DNA of 64,000 bases from Chryseobacterium sp. SORGH_AS_0447 (GTDB lineage: Bacteria > Bacteroidota > Bacteroidia > Flavobacteriales > Weeksellaceae): the NCBI RefSeq assembly GCF_030818695.1, contig NZ_JAUTAR010000001.1, positions 3,280,501 through 3,344,500 of the forward strand, in the 5' to 3' direction. A model generated the notes under the pieces. It had not been told where the DNA came from. It worked only from the letters and a program-made list of their open reading frames with translations, and did not search any database. Within the stretch, counting starts at the first letter, position 1; every line of letters starts with the position of its first letter. Made by a program: the position numbers and the translations under genes. This document shows, in pieces, positions 18,058 to 26,711 of this stretch.

Positions 18058-18434
18058 ATGAATGAAAATGAAATTTCTTATCTTATAAGAAAATGTATCT
18101 TCAACGTATACAATAGCCTTGGTCCTGGTCTTTTAGAAGTGTATACCAAAAAATTTTAATTTATGAACTTGAAGAAAATGACTTAGAGATAAAGTCAGAA
18201 CTGCCAGTTCCTGTAGTTTATGATAACAAAAAATTTGATTTAAACTTTAGGGTAGATATTCTCGTCGAAAACAAGGTCATTTTAGAATTAAAATCAGTAA
18301 AAAATCTTGAAGAAATTCATTATAAGCAATTACTAACTTATCTGAAACTTTCTGATAAAAGGCTTGGGTTGCTTGTAAATTTTAATACAACGAATATTCT
18401 TGATGGAATTAAAAGAGTTGTTTATAACTTGTAA
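18058..18434 (+). pseudogene. GxxExxY family protein gene broken by a one-base deletion
   Basis: The frame begins MNENEISYLIRKCIFNVYNS, then LGPGLLE, and is interrupted after the codon at 18136-18138. Restoring a single A there yields GLLESVYQKILIYELEEN, exactly the GxxExxY family motif, and the frame then runs to TAA at 18432-18434 (KFDLNFRVDILVENKVILELKSV, LVNFNTTNILDGIKRVVYNL). The total of 377 bp is one short of 126 codons, the normal family length. No other lesion exists, so this is a very recent frameshift or a sequence error. Function of the family is unknown, although the RVD-ELK core resembles the PD-(D/E)XK nuclease fold. Confidence 0.85.
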
Positions 18435-18437
18435 TTT

Positions 18438-18467
18438 CGCACGCAGATCTTGCAGATTGCGCAGATT
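18438..18467. repeat. Dispersed CGCAGAT-type repeat, copy 1
   Basis: This copy reads in the CACGCAGATCTTGCAGAT direction. Copies in the opposite direction follow at 18552 and 18673. The unit is a familiar interspersed element of flavobacterial intergenic DNA, which I know from recall only. Confidence 0.75.
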
Positions 18468-18551
18468 AATTTTAATAGTGGACACGTTCAATGTATTTAA
18501 ACTAAATACTTTACAAGCATTACTAGAATAAAATTACTTAAAATAATTAAA

Positions 18552-18584
18552 AATCTGCGATATCTGCAAAATCTGCGTGAGATT
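18552..18584. repeat. Dispersed CGCAGAT-type repeat, copy 2 (inverted)
   Basis: It contains ATCTGCAAAATCTGCGTGAG preceded by ATCTGCGAT, the reverse orientation of copy 1. It matches copy 3 almost base for base. Confidence 0.75.
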
Positions 18585-18672
18585 ATTTAACATATTATCT
18601 TTAATGGGTAAAGATCAGTCAAAGATTCAATAGTAGGCATCCATCAGAATTAAATTATTTTCAACAATAAAA

Positions 18673-18704
18673 AATCTGCGGCATCTGCAAAATCTGCGTG
18701 AGAC
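18673..18704. repeat. Dispersed CGCAGAT-type repeat, copy 3 (inverted)
   Basis: It contains ATCTGCAAAATCTGCGTGAG preceded by ATCTGCGGC. It ends only 10 bp from the stop of the RsmI-like gene, so it could be transcribed as part of that mRNA's 3' end. Confidence 0.75.
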
Positions 18705-18713
18705 TCTAAAATC

Positions 18714-19412
18714 CTATTTTCCCAGCACAAACACCGCCGGGATCTTATGAAGTTCCGGTTTTTGCTTTTGCCAGTCTTTGATGGTTTTTGTTTTGATGAA
18801 TTCGTGTTCAGGATCGTTGATGTTCGCGGCAATGCAGAGCTTGGTATTGGGTGACAGAAACTTCGTCAGGTCCTCAAAAAGCGGGTTGTTCCGGTACGGT
18901 GTTTCCATAAAGATCTGCGAATAGCCGGTTTTCTGAACCTGAGCTTCCAGTTGTAGGATCTGTTTTTTCTTTTCCCCTCTGTCAATCGGAAGGTAGCCGT
19001 TGAAGATAAATTCCTGACCGTTGAATCCGCTTGAAATTAACGCCAGAATAATCGATGACGGACCGGAAATGGGAATGACCCTGATATTTTTCTCATGGCA
19101 CCATTTCACTATCAGATTTCCCGGATCAGCAATACAGGGAAGCCCGGCTTCGGAAAGCAACCCGAAGTCCTGCCCTTTCAGCATCAGTTCCTGCGCTTCT
19201 TTAATATCTGCATTTTCCGTGTATTTATCCAAAAGAAAAAGCTTCAGATCGGATTGTTTTTTCTCAGGAGCAAAAAACTTAACCATTTTTCTTGCCGTTT
19301 TCTCATTCTCCACGAAGAAATAGTCCGTCTGCATGATGTAATCTTTGATTACAGGAGCGAAGTGGGTTACCGATGTATTTTCCGAAAGATAAGCAGGAAG
19401 TAAAAAAAGCAT
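18714..19412 (-). CDS. RsmI-like tetrapyrrole-methylase-fold SAM methyltransferase
   Basis: 232 residues of the tetrapyrrole methylase fold. The SAM-site motif GLLSEAGLPCIADPG (about 83-97) corresponds to SDAGTPLISDPG of RsmI, followed by VIPISGPSSIILALISSGF and FIFNGYLPIDRGEKKKQI. RsmI methylates the 2'-O of C1402 in 16S rRNA. This protein is shorter than RsmI (about 285 residues) and lacks its C-terminal extension, and flavobacteria often carry both forms, so the exact target is uncertain. It lies 39 bp after the LMW phosphatase gene on the same strand and is probably co-transcribed. Confidence 0.85.
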   Translation of the reverse strand: MLFLLPAYLSENTSVTHFAPVIKDYIMQTDYFFVENEKTARKMVKFFAPEKKQSDLKLFLLDKYTENADIKEAQELMLKGQDFGLLSEAGLPCIADPGNLIVKWCHEKNIRVIPISGPSSIILALISSGFNGQEFIFNGYLPIDRGEKKKQILQLEAQVQKTGYSQIFMETPYRNNPLFEDLTKFLSPNTKLCIAANINDPEHEFIKTKTIKDWQKQKPELHKIPAVFVLGK

Positions 19413-19451
19413 GATATCGTATTTGTTATTTAAAGTATAAGTAAATGATTA

Positions 19452-19901
19452 TTAAAGTAAAACCTGTCCGGCGATTTTATCGCAGCCCATTTTCAAAAGC
19501 TGAAAAACATGTTCGAATTCATCCGGTCCGCCCCAGTACGGATCTGGAACTTCTGCATTTTCATGGTCGCCCAGCACTTCCAGGAAAAGAGAAACCTTCT
19601 GCCGCTGTTTTTCAGTTCTGGCTTTTGAAACCACATCGGCCATCACATCGATATCCATACAGTAGATCTTATCGAACTTTTCAAAATCCGCTGCCGTAAG
19701 TGGCCGGGATCTCTGCTTTGAAATATCAATTCCGTGGCGTGCAGCGGTCTCAATAGCTCTTGCATCCGGGTGCTTTCCCTCGTGCATGGAAATTGTACCG
19801 GCCGAATCTACTAGATAATCCACAGGAACTTTCGTCTTCATAATCCCTTCGGCCAGCGGGCTCCGGCAGATGTTTCCGAGGCAAACCATTAATATATTCA
19901 T
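19452..19901 (-). CDS. Low-molecular-weight protein tyrosine phosphatase
   Basis: 149 residues. The phosphate-binding loop C7-X5-R13 (VCLGNICRSPLAEG) starts the protein, and the general-acid aspartate lies in VPDPYWGG near residue 120. Other family motifs are SAGTISMHEGKHPDARA and ISKQRSRPLTAADFEKFD. Cytoplasmic LMW-PTPs dephosphorylate tyrosine (or arginine) residues. It is not next to a capsule locus. It lies between dnaA (with a terminator at 19950-19983) and the RsmI-like gene. Confidence 0.95.
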   Translation of the reverse strand: MNILMVCLGNICRSPLAEGIMKTKVPVDYLVDSAGTISMHEGKHPDARAIETAARHGIDISKQRSRPLTAADFEKFDKIYCMDIDVMADVVSKARTEKQRQKVSLFLEVLGDHENAEVPDPYWGGPDEFEHVFQLLKMGCDKIAGQVLL

Positions 19902-19949
19902 TGTATAAGATACTTACGGTTGTTCAACTTAATTAAGCTACAAAGCTAA

Positions 19950-19983
19950 ATAAAAAATGAAGAATAAAATTATTCTTCATTTT
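19950..19983 (-). terminator. Terminator of dnaA
   Basis: Perfect 13-bp stem (19954-19966 with 19971-19983) around a 4-base loop, 24 bp beyond the dnaA stop. The outer A/T pairs provide the U-run on the minus strand. Confidence 0.8.
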
Positions 19984-20006
19984 CAATATTTAAATCAATA
20001 TATTGT

Positions 20007-21461
20007 TTATTGTCTGATCCTTTCTCCCAACTCTTTCACGTATTTCTTAATCTCTTTATCGATTTTAGAAACATCCTTAATGGTATCACAAGCGTACATT
20101 ACTGTTGAGTGATCTTTCCCGCCCATTTCAGCACCGATTTTGGTAAAAGTGGAATTGGTAAGCTCCTTGGCAAAGTACATCGCCAACTGTCTCGGAAGCG
20201 CAATCTCTCTCTTTCTTGTTTTAGATAAAAGCTGCTCTTTTTTAATTCCGAAGTAGTCGCACACCACATCCTGAATATAAGGGATATTGATAACTTTCTT
20301 CTGGGTCGCAGCGATCTTATTGATAGTCTCTTTCAATAAATCAAGACTCAGATCCGTTTTATATACCGTAGAATAAGCAATTACCGAATTAATGATTCCG
20401 ATAAGCTCTCTTACATTTGTCTTTGCTTCTGCAGCCAGGAAATCAAGCATATCATCCGGAAGAACGATTCCATCTCTGCTCAGTTTATCTATGATAATTT
20501 TCTTACGGGTAGAAATATCTGGAGATTTGATCTCTGCGGAAAGTCCCCATTTGAAACGGGAAACAATCCTGTCCTGGATATCCATAATATCGGCCGGTGC
20601 TTTATCGGAAGTCAGGATAATCTGCTTTCCGTTCTGATGCAAATGGTCGAAGATATGGAAGAAGCTGTCCTGGGTAGCCGATTTTCCGGAAAGGAACTGG
20701 ATATCATCAATGATCAGCACATCCACCATCTGGTAGAAATTTGCAAATTCTGTCTGCTTATGGGCTTTGGCTGCCGAAATAAACTGCTGGATGAATTTTT
20801 CGGAAGAAAGATAAAGAACGATTTTATCCGGGAACTGGCTTTTTACTTCCAGACCTACGGCCTGTCCCAGGTGGGTTTTCCCTACTCCGTAACCTCCATA
20901 TAAAAATAACGGGTTGAAAGCGGTAGCACCGGGTCTTTTGGCAATCGATCTCGCTACGGTAGCTGCAAATTTATTACTTTCTCCTTCTATATAATTATCA
21001 AAAGAAAAATCTGATTTCAGGTTGGAATTGATATTTACTTTCTTAATTCCGGGAACAACAAAAGGGTTGACGATATTGGATGAAAAACCTTGCGGCATCG
21101 TCTCCTGTACTTTCGGGGTAGGCGTACTTTTACCTTTCATATTCATGGTAATCGGCTTGTCCACACCCGTAGGTTTGTTTTCGATTACAGAATACCATAA
21201 CTTTACTCCTTTTCCGATATTTTTTTTCAGGGCAGCCGAAAGAAGGGACAAGTAATTATCCTCTATATATTCCTTGTAAAAATCACTCGGGACGATCAGC
21301 GTAAGGTTATTGTCCACCAACGAAAGCGGTTGCACCTTATCGAACAAAAGGTCGAAAGATTTTTCAAGTTTTTTAAGGTCAGAACTATCTTCAGCTGCGT
21401 TAAGATTATCGCGCATGAACTGAAGGCACCTCTGCCATATCATCATTAAATTTTCATCCAT
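20007..21461 (-). CDS. dnaA: Chromosomal replication initiator DnaA
   Basis: 484 residues. Domain I (about 1-90) begins MIWQRCLQFMRDNL, and a variable linker runs to about 145. The AAA+ domain has Walker A GGYGVGKTHLG at 189-199, Walker B VLIIDDIQFL near 248-257 and sensor segment QIILTSDKAP. Domain IV ends in the DnaA-box-binding signature MGGKDHSTVMYACDTI. It unwinds oriC and acts as a transcription factor. I found no cluster of TTATNCACA boxes in the flanking gaps (19902-20006, 21462-21599), so oriC is not obviously adjacent. It is divergent from the thioesterase gene. Confidence 0.98.
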   Translation of the reverse strand: MDENLMMIWQRCLQFMRDNLNAAEDSSDLKKLEKSFDLLFDKVQPLSLVDNNLTLIVPSDFYKEYIEDNYLSLLSAALKKNIGKGVKLWYSVIENKPTGVDKPITMNMKGKSTPTPKVQETMPQGFSSNIVNPFVVPGIKKVNINSNLKSDFSFDNYIEGESNKFAATVARSIAKRPGATAFNPLFLYGGYGVGKTHLGQAVGLEVKSQFPDKIVLYLSSEKFIQQFISAAKAHKQTEFANFYQMVDVLIIDDIQFLSGKSATQDSFFHIFDHLHQNGKQIILTSDKAPADIMDIQDRIVSRFKWGLSAEIKSPDISTRKKIIIDKLSRDGIVLPDDMLDFLAAEAKTNVRELIGIINSVIAYSTVYKTDLSLDLLKETINKIAATQKKVINIPYIQDVVCDYFGIKKEQLLSKTRKREIALPRQLAMYFAKELTNSTFTKIGAEMGGKDHSTVMYACDTIKDVSKIDKEIKKYVKELGERIRQ

Positions 21462-21569
21462 ATATTATGCCCCGATTAATTCTTTTGTTAGTATTGTTTT
21501 TAGAAGGATGACAAAGGTCCATAATTTTTATTTTAAAAAAAAATATTGCACTTATTGATTATTTAAAAA

Positions 21570-21577
21570 TATATTTG
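21570..21577 (+). promoter_or_regulatory. -7 element of the thioesterase gene
   Basis: TATATTTG, an exact TAnnTTTG match, ends 22 bp before the ATG at 21600. It lies in the 138-bp divergent gap with dnaA. Confidence 0.6.
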
Positions 21578-21599
21578 TATGTATAAATAAGCTACTAGC

Positions 21600-22010
21600 A
21601 TGATACACACAACACACTCATTACGAGTACGTTACGGAGAGACAGACCCCATGAAATACGTCTACTACGGCAACTACGCAGAGTACCTCGAAATTGGAAG
21701 GGTAGAACTCTTCCGTAGCATTGGGATGTCATATAATGAGATTGAAAATCAAGGAATTTGGCTGCCTGTTTCAGAGTATAAAATTAAGTATTTAAAGCCT
21801 GCGTTTTATGATGAAAAATTGGAAATCCATACCTACATAAAAAAAATTCCAGGCGTAAAAATTGAGTTTGAATATGAAATTTTTAACGAAAAAAATATAA
21901 AAATTACCGAAGCTGCCACTACCCTCTTTTTCCTGGATGCCCAAACCAATAAAGTCATCAAATGCCCGGACTATCTCATGGAGCTGATTGAGGCTCACTG
22001 GAATAAATAA
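21600..22010 (+). CDS. YbgC-like acyl-CoA thioesterase (hotdog fold)
   Basis: 136 residues. The signature RVRYGETDPMKYVYYGNYAEYLEIGRVELFRSIG is that of the 4-hydroxybenzoyl-CoA thioesterase/YbgC group, with Asp in GETDPM the catalytic residue. The rest (VSEYKIKYLKPAFYDEKLEIHTYI) completes one hotdog domain. Such enzymes hydrolyse short-chain or hydroxy acyl-CoA esters in the cytoplasm. The specific substrate is unknown. It appears monocistronic and ends before a heptad repeat. Confidence 0.92.
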   Translation: MIHTTHSLRVRYGETDPMKYVYYGNYAEYLEIGRVELFRSIGMSYNEIENQGIWLPVSEYKIKYLKPAFYDEKLEIHTYIKKIPGVKIEFEYEIFNEKNIKITEAATTLFFLDAQTNKVIKCPDYLMELIEAHWNK

Positions 22011-22021
22011 TTTAAACTTAA

Positions 22022-22049
22022 GGCCGGAAGAGGGAAGCTGGATGCCGGA
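22022..22049. repeat. Degenerate heptad repeat, four units ending GGA
   Basis: Four consecutive 7-mers end in GGA (GGCCGGA, AGAGGGA, AGCTGGA, TGCCGGA), starting 12 bp after the thioesterase stop. It resembles the units at 12723-12750. The remaining gap to 22309 is AT-rich and holds only the pheA leader. Confidence 0.65.
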
Positions 22050-22242
22050 AGTTTCTTTTGTTACTATATTACTATCAACCTTTACTATTAGATTAAATGG
22101 TTATATTCTATCAATGGAAAGCTTTATTTAAAATTTCTGAACGCTTCCGTATTTTTACTTTTTTCATCATTAAATTACTTTGAATAAAAGATTTATGATT
22201 GAATTAACATTAAATAAGTCTGTAATTTAGCCATCAGAAAAC

Positions 22243-22283
22243 GCTGAACAGAAAGAATATACTTACCTTGCATTCTTTTCAGC
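22243..22283 (+). promoter_or_regulatory. Leader hairpin upstream of pheA
   Basis: GCTGAA plus AAGAAT (22243-22248 and 22253-22258, separated by four bases) pair with ATTCTT plus TTCAGC (22272-22283): 12 bp with one bulge and a 13-base loop. It lies 26 bp before the pheA ATG and downstream of a TAATTTAG promoter-like element at about 22212. No U-run follows. A regulatory role is conjecture. Confidence 0.35.
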
Positions 22284-22309
22284 ATATTATCATTTAAAAG
22301 AAAGATTTC

Positions 22310-23158
22310 ATGAAGATCGCATTTTTAGGCCCGCATGCCAGTTTTACCCAGCTTGCCGCCAGCCAGCTTTTCCCGGAGGAAGAACTTTTGCCGCAGGGCA
22401 ATATTTTAGACTGCTTCCATGCTGTTGAACGCGGAGAAGTAGATAAAGCTGTTGTTCCCCTGGAAAATTCAATTGAGGGAACGGTTTCCATGACATTGGA
22501 TTACCTGTATAAAACTCCGGGCATCAGGATTGAAGCGGAAGCTGTTATGCCGATTGCCCATCACCTGATGGTTTATCCCGGCTGCGATACCGAACATCTG
22601 GAGAAAATTTATTCCCATCCGCAGGCATTGGCGCAGAGCTTTCATTTTCTGGATTCCCATTTTAAGGAAATTCCGAAACAGGAATATTCTTCAACGGCAG
22701 CAGCAGCGAAACATATTTCCGAAAACCCGGACCGAAACCTGGCGGCCGTCGCCAACCAGTTTGCGGCAGATCTCTACGGCCTGCAGATCATTCACCGCAA
22801 TATCCAGGATATTGAGCAAAACCATACCAGATTTATTATTATATCAAAACAACAAGAAGAATATACCAATGATGCCCTGGAGATCCTGGGTGAAAAATCA
22901 GGATTGCTGATCACCCTCCCGGAAGACCATGCCGGAGGGCTTCACCAGGTGCTTTCTGTCTTCGCCTGGCGGAAGATGAACCTCAGCAAAATAGAATCCA
23001 GAACCCTGAAAACGGGACTTGGAAATTATTTCTTTTTCATCACCATTGTCGGCAAATGGGAATCGGCCTTGCACCAAAACGCCCTGGAAGAATTGGCAGC
23101 TTTGGGCACTGACACCGGCTTTTTAGGAAATTACAAGGAATTCCTTTTAAAAAGCTGA
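22310..23158 (+). CDS. pheA: Prephenate dehydratase
   Basis: 282 residues, a monofunctional PheA converting prephenate to phenylpyruvate in phenylalanine synthesis. The N-terminus MKIAFLGPHASFTQLAA and the segment VDKAVVPLENSIEGTVSMTLDYL are dehydratase motifs, and the catalytic Thr-Arg-Phe motif appears as NHTRFIIIS near 180. The C-terminal ACT domain contains the Phe-binding ESRTLKTGLGNYFFFI, so feedback inhibition by phenylalanine is expected. No chorismate mutase domain is present. It is followed by a strong terminator. Confidence 0.96.
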   Translation: MKIAFLGPHASFTQLAASQLFPEEELLPQGNILDCFHAVERGEVDKAVVPLENSIEGTVSMTLDYLYKTPGIRIEAEAVMPIAHHLMVYPGCDTEHLEKIYSHPQALAQSFHFLDSHFKEIPKQEYSSTAAAAKHISENPDRNLAAVANQFAADLYGLQIIHRNIQDIEQNHTRFIIISKQQEEYTNDALEILGEKSGLLITLPEDHAGGLHQVLSVFAWRKMNLSKIESRTLKTGLGNYFFFITIVGKWESALHQNALEELAALGTDTGFLGNYKEFLLKS

Positions 23159-23243
23159 CAAAATTTCTCATCAGACAATATGAATCCCAACCTCTTCAAT
23201 ATACGGTTAAAATAATTCAATTTTTTGATTATGATTCTAATCA

Positions 23244-23286
23244 ATTTTAAAGCCCTGTTCATATCCCATGAACAGGGCTTTAAAAT
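23244..23286 (+). terminator. Strong terminator of pheA
   Basis: A perfect 19-bp stem (23244-23262 with 23268-23286) with a 5-base loop. The rest of the gap to 23495 is very AT-rich leader DNA with no ORF. Confidence 0.85.
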
Positions 23287-23495
23287 CATATCCTATTTTC
23301 ATATTTCTCTAATTATGGATAAATATTATTTTATAGAAATAAATCAACATAAAAACATTATATAATCAATATTATTACTAATAAAGCTAAAAAAAACTAA
23401 AAAAATTTAATTAAAAATGATATTTTGCATAATATTTGATGCAATATTTTGTGAAAAACTATCTGAGAATAAACCTCTAACTAAATTAAATTTTT

Positions 23496-24242
23496 ATGAA
23501 CATGAAAACTAAAATTTGCAGTGCCATTTTAGCTTTAATGGCACTTCCTTTTGCGGCTCAGAACGGAGTGGGTATCAACACCACTACCCCGCAGGCTACC
23601 CTGGATGTGAACGGAAATTTAAAAATCCGGCAGGCTCCGACAGCAGCGTCCACCACAGGATACCAGATCCTGGCCATTAATCAGAACACAGGTGGAGACT
23701 TTGAGGTATCACAGGTAAACCCTCAGCTTATCGCAGACCTGGCGACTCAGGGAGGAACAACCGGCGTGGCGGCATCCGTCTACTCTGCCCGCAAAACATC
23801 CGGAGTTACCTTGGTTTCTTTAGGGATTTTCCCTACAGGATTCAGATCGGTAAACTTCGTCAACGCGGAAAGAACCGTAGGTTCTACTGCTGTATTTTCG
23901 GACGTGGACAATACGTACACCGTACCTAGTACTGGTGTATACGCTATCGGATTCAATTTCCGGTACGGTACGGGGATTCAGGCCGCTTTATTAACCAATT
24001 CCCCGGGCGTAGGGTTGGTAAGAACCAGAAACGGAGTATCTACGCTGATCGACAGCAGATCTTTCAGTGGAGCAAATTTAGGACTTCTCAGTCTGACAAT
24101 TTCAGAATCGAATGTGAATTCCCTGTATCCTTTACAGGCAGGCGATAAGATTTCTTTCGGTCTTACCGGATCTTCATTGCTGGATGGTAATATACTAGGT
24201 ACCAGTACAAGTTCTTTCTATATTTATAAAGTATCAAACTAA
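23496..24242 (+). CDS. Secreted protein with VGIN/TLDVNG motif and C1q-like domain
   Basis: 248 residues. A signal peptide (MKTKICSAILALMALPFAAQ) is followed at once by GVGINTTTPQATLDVNGNLKIR, the repeat-fibre-like motif common at the front of flavobacterial surface proteins. The C-terminal 140 residues have the alternating strands of a C1q/TNF-like jelly roll (VFSDVDNTYTVPSTGVYAIGFNFRYG, FYIYKVSN at the end). No T9SS C-terminal sorting domain is seen. It probably assembles on or outside the cell surface. Function unknown. It shares its N-terminal motif with the proteins at 56326 and 56606. Confidence 0.8.
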   Translation: MNMKTKICSAILALMALPFAAQNGVGINTTTPQATLDVNGNLKIRQAPTAASTTGYQILAINQNTGGDFEVSQVNPQLIADLATQGGTTGVAASVYSARKTSGVTLVSLGIFPTGFRSVNFVNAERTVGSTAVFSDVDNTYTVPSTGVYAIGFNFRYGTGIQAALLTNSPGVGLVRTRNGVSTLIDSRSFSGANLGLLSLTISESNVNSLYPLQAGDKISFGLTGSSLLDGNILGTSTSSFYIYKVSN

Positions 24243-24310
24243 ATTTATTTTATCAAAACAAATTTTTTACAATTTAATTACTAACCGTGTTAATCACTAT
24301 ATCTTAATTT

Positions 24311-24346
24311 TAATCCATTATACCATGTATAGTGGATTAATTTTTT
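24311..24346 (+). terminator. Terminator after the C1q-like gene
   Basis: Arms 24311-24322 and 24328-24339 pair over 12 bp with one G-U, followed by a T-run. Confidence 0.8.
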
Positions 24347-24365
24347 ATTGCTGTAAACATTTGAT

Positions 24366-24373
24366 TATATTTG
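24366..24373 (+). promoter_or_regulatory. -7 element of the DUF2339 gene
   Basis: TATATTTG lies 18 bp before the ATG at 24392. Confidence 0.6.
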
Positions 24374-24391
24374 ATAACCTAATGATTTGAA

Positions 24392-26608
24392 ATGGCGTAC
24401 GCAATCATCACTATAACCATACTGGTAATCTGTATTTTCAACAATTACAATGAAAGAATCAGGAAACTGGAACGGGAAATTGCCGAACTGAACCGTAAAA
24501 TAAACGAAGAAGGTTTGTCCAGATATTCCGGCGTAGCTGAAGAAACTGCTGATCCTGCTATAATTACAGAAACACAGAAAATTCCTGTACTTTCAGTTTC
24601 AAGCACAACGGAAAATAAGGTTCCACAGGAAAAAGATTGGCTTGCACCGGTATTCGAATTTTTAAAGCAGAATGCCTTAACTATTATCGGGATTTTCACA
24701 TTGGTCCTCGGCATCGGCTATTTCGTGAAATATGCGATCGACAAAAACTGGATTGGTGAGACATCTCGGGTCGGCATCGGATTTCTGGCAGGTGCCTTGA
24801 TCATGGGAACCGGCCATTTTCTCCGGAAAAACTACGCAGCATTTGCTTCCATCATTACCGGAGGCGGGATTGCCGTTTTGTATTTTACGATCACCATCGC
24901 TTTCCGGGAATACCATTTGTTTTCACAAACAACTGCTTTTTCAGTTACTTGTTTCATAACCTTACTGTGTATTGTGCTTTCGTACTCCTACAATAGCGAA
25001 ATCCTGAATATTTTTTCTTTATTCGGAGGGTTTCTCGCTCCTCTCATGATCAGCTCAGGGGAAAGCAATTACTTTTTTCTTTTCACCTATCTTACCGTCT
25101 TAAACATCGGGATGCTGGCTGTAGTCTATCTTAAAAACTGGAAAAGCGTAGGCTGGATCTCCTTTATTTTTACGGCGGTGTACCTTGCTTCCTGGACGGC
25201 GGACCAAACGCAAATACAGAGCGTCTACTTTTACATTGTTACTTATATTATCTTCTATCTGTTTGCCTTACAGAATTATTTTAAGAAAAACACACTGCTT
25301 CCTTATGATATTCTCATGCTTGTGCTGATCAACTTCACGGGCATTACCGGACTGGTCTATATTTTTGAAACTTTGAGATATGAACCGGTGATTATTTTTC
25401 CTGTAATTTTTGCACTGGTAAACCTGGGCTTGCTGTACAGGGAATATTCAAAACAGAACTTCGGAATTAACTATTCCGTTTTCGCAGGGATTACAGTAAG
25501 CCTTTTTACCGCTGCCGTTGCTTTACAGTTCAAGACCCATTTAATAACGAGCGTTTGGGCGATTGAAGCTACCCTTCTGCTGTTTATCTGGAAAAAAACA
25601 AATCTCAGTATTTTTAAAATATGCTTTTATATTCTGTTTCCCCTGGTGATTATTGCCCAGCTGGTTACGTGGGCCGAATATTTGGATGCTAAGAATCTTC
25701 CTATAATTTTCAACCCTATATTCCTGACAAGTGCAGTAACGGTGATCACCACTTTTGTAAACTTAGTACTGCTGAGAAAACTGTCAGATTTTAAGGATGA
25801 AAACAGCAGTTTATTTGAAAACGCTTTCACTATAATCAGCTATAGTGTGATTTATGTTGCCCTTTTGCTGGAAATCGTTTACCAGATCTCAGAAAAGCCC
25901 TGGATTGTTATTTTCAGTACCGCGATGCTATACAGCCTGTATTTTGTTTTTATCATTTTATTATTCAGAAAAAAACTCGAGATCAATACCATTCTCGAAG
26001 CAGTGCTTCTTTATGTATTTTTTGCACTGATTATTTTTAATACATTGATTTCCGGCACGGGAATCGTGTCGGATCATCTTTTACAACTAGTCCCTTTTGC
26101 CTTTTATGTGATGTACCTTTTGTATTGGATTCCGTTTATTGTTGTACTGCTGACCATTTTGCCACGATCGGGTTTCCTGAAAATAAAACTTTCGTATTGG
26201 TGGGTTTCCCTGGCCATCGTTACAGCCATTAGCGGTGAACTGTATAATATGTATATTCTTTTCAATGCCGGAAACATTTCAGATCTGTCTCCGCTGACCA
26301 AACATTTTAGCCTTCTGTACCTCCCGATTATCTGGGCAGTGCTGGCAAGCGCTTTCCTTTACAAAGGCTTAAAAAGTGACGTTGCGGAATACAGCAAGAT
26401 CGGCTTTGCGCTTATTGCGGTGATGATTTTTAAACTCTATTCCTACGACGTATGGAAAATGGATAATGTGTCGAGGATTACTGCCTTTATTATTCTCGGA
26501 ATCATCTTATTGCTAAGCTCATTCCTGTTCCAAAGAATCAAAAGAATGATAAGGAACATGGTGGAAAAAAAAGATGAAAACACTGATTCTGAAGAGATAA
26601 CAAACTAA
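24392..26608 (+). CDS. DUF2339 polytopic membrane protein
   Basis: 738 residues. It has an N-terminal membrane anchor, then a coiled-coil segment (ERIRKLEREIAELNRKINEE) and a Thr/Glu-rich linker to about residue 80. About 20 further hydrophobic segments follow, opening with ALTIIGIFTLVLGIGYFVKYAIDKNWIGETSRVGIGFLAGALIMGTGHFLRK, the DUF2339 signature. It ends in a basic then acidic tail (FLFQRIKRMIRNMVEKKDENTDSEE). The function of this family is not established; architecture suggests a large integral membrane protein. It stands alone with its own promoter. Confidence 0.9.
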   Translation: MAYAIITITILVICIFNNYNERIRKLEREIAELNRKINEEGLSRYSGVAEETADPAIITETQKIPVLSVSSTTENKVPQEKDWLAPVFEFLKQNALTIIGIFTLVLGIGYFVKYAIDKNWIGETSRVGIGFLAGALIMGTGHFLRKNYAAFASIITGGGIAVLYFTITIAFREYHLFSQTTAFSVTCFITLLCIVLSYSYNSEILNIFSLFGGFLAPLMISSGESNYFFLFTYLTVLNIGMLAVVYLKNWKSVGWISFIFTAVYLASWTADQTQIQSVYFYIVTYIIFYLFALQNYFKKNTLLPYDILMLVLINFTGITGLVYIFETLRYEPVIIFPVIFALVNLGLLYREYSKQNFGINYSVFAGITVSLFTAAVALQFKTHLITSVWAIEATLLLFIWKKTNLSIFKICFYILFPLVIIAQLVTWAEYLDAKNLPIIFNPIFLTSAVTVITTFVNLVLLRKLSDFKDENSSLFENAFTIISYSVIYVALLLEIVYQISEKPWIVIFSTAMLYSLYFVFIILLFRKKLEINTILEAVLLYVFFALIIFNTLISGTGIVSDHLLQLVPFAFYVMYLLYWIPFIVVLLTILPRSGFLKIKLSYWWVSLAIVTAISGELYNMYILFNAGNISDLSPLTKHFSLLYLPIIWAVLASAFLYKGLKSDVAEYSKIGFALIAVMIFKLYSYDVWKMDNVSRITAFIILGIILLLSSFLFQRIKRMIRNMVEKKDENTDSEEITN

Positions 26609-26711
26609 AGTATTTCCGGATGATATTCATATTATTATAAAATTTTGTTTACATTTTGCAAAAAATACCTATATTTATCACGTTTTTAATAGTTACTTAT
26701 TCCAAACCATT

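Noticed and set aside
21462..21599. Possible origin of replication beside dnaA
   Set aside because: AT-rich, but I saw no cluster of DnaA boxes here or at 19902-20006.
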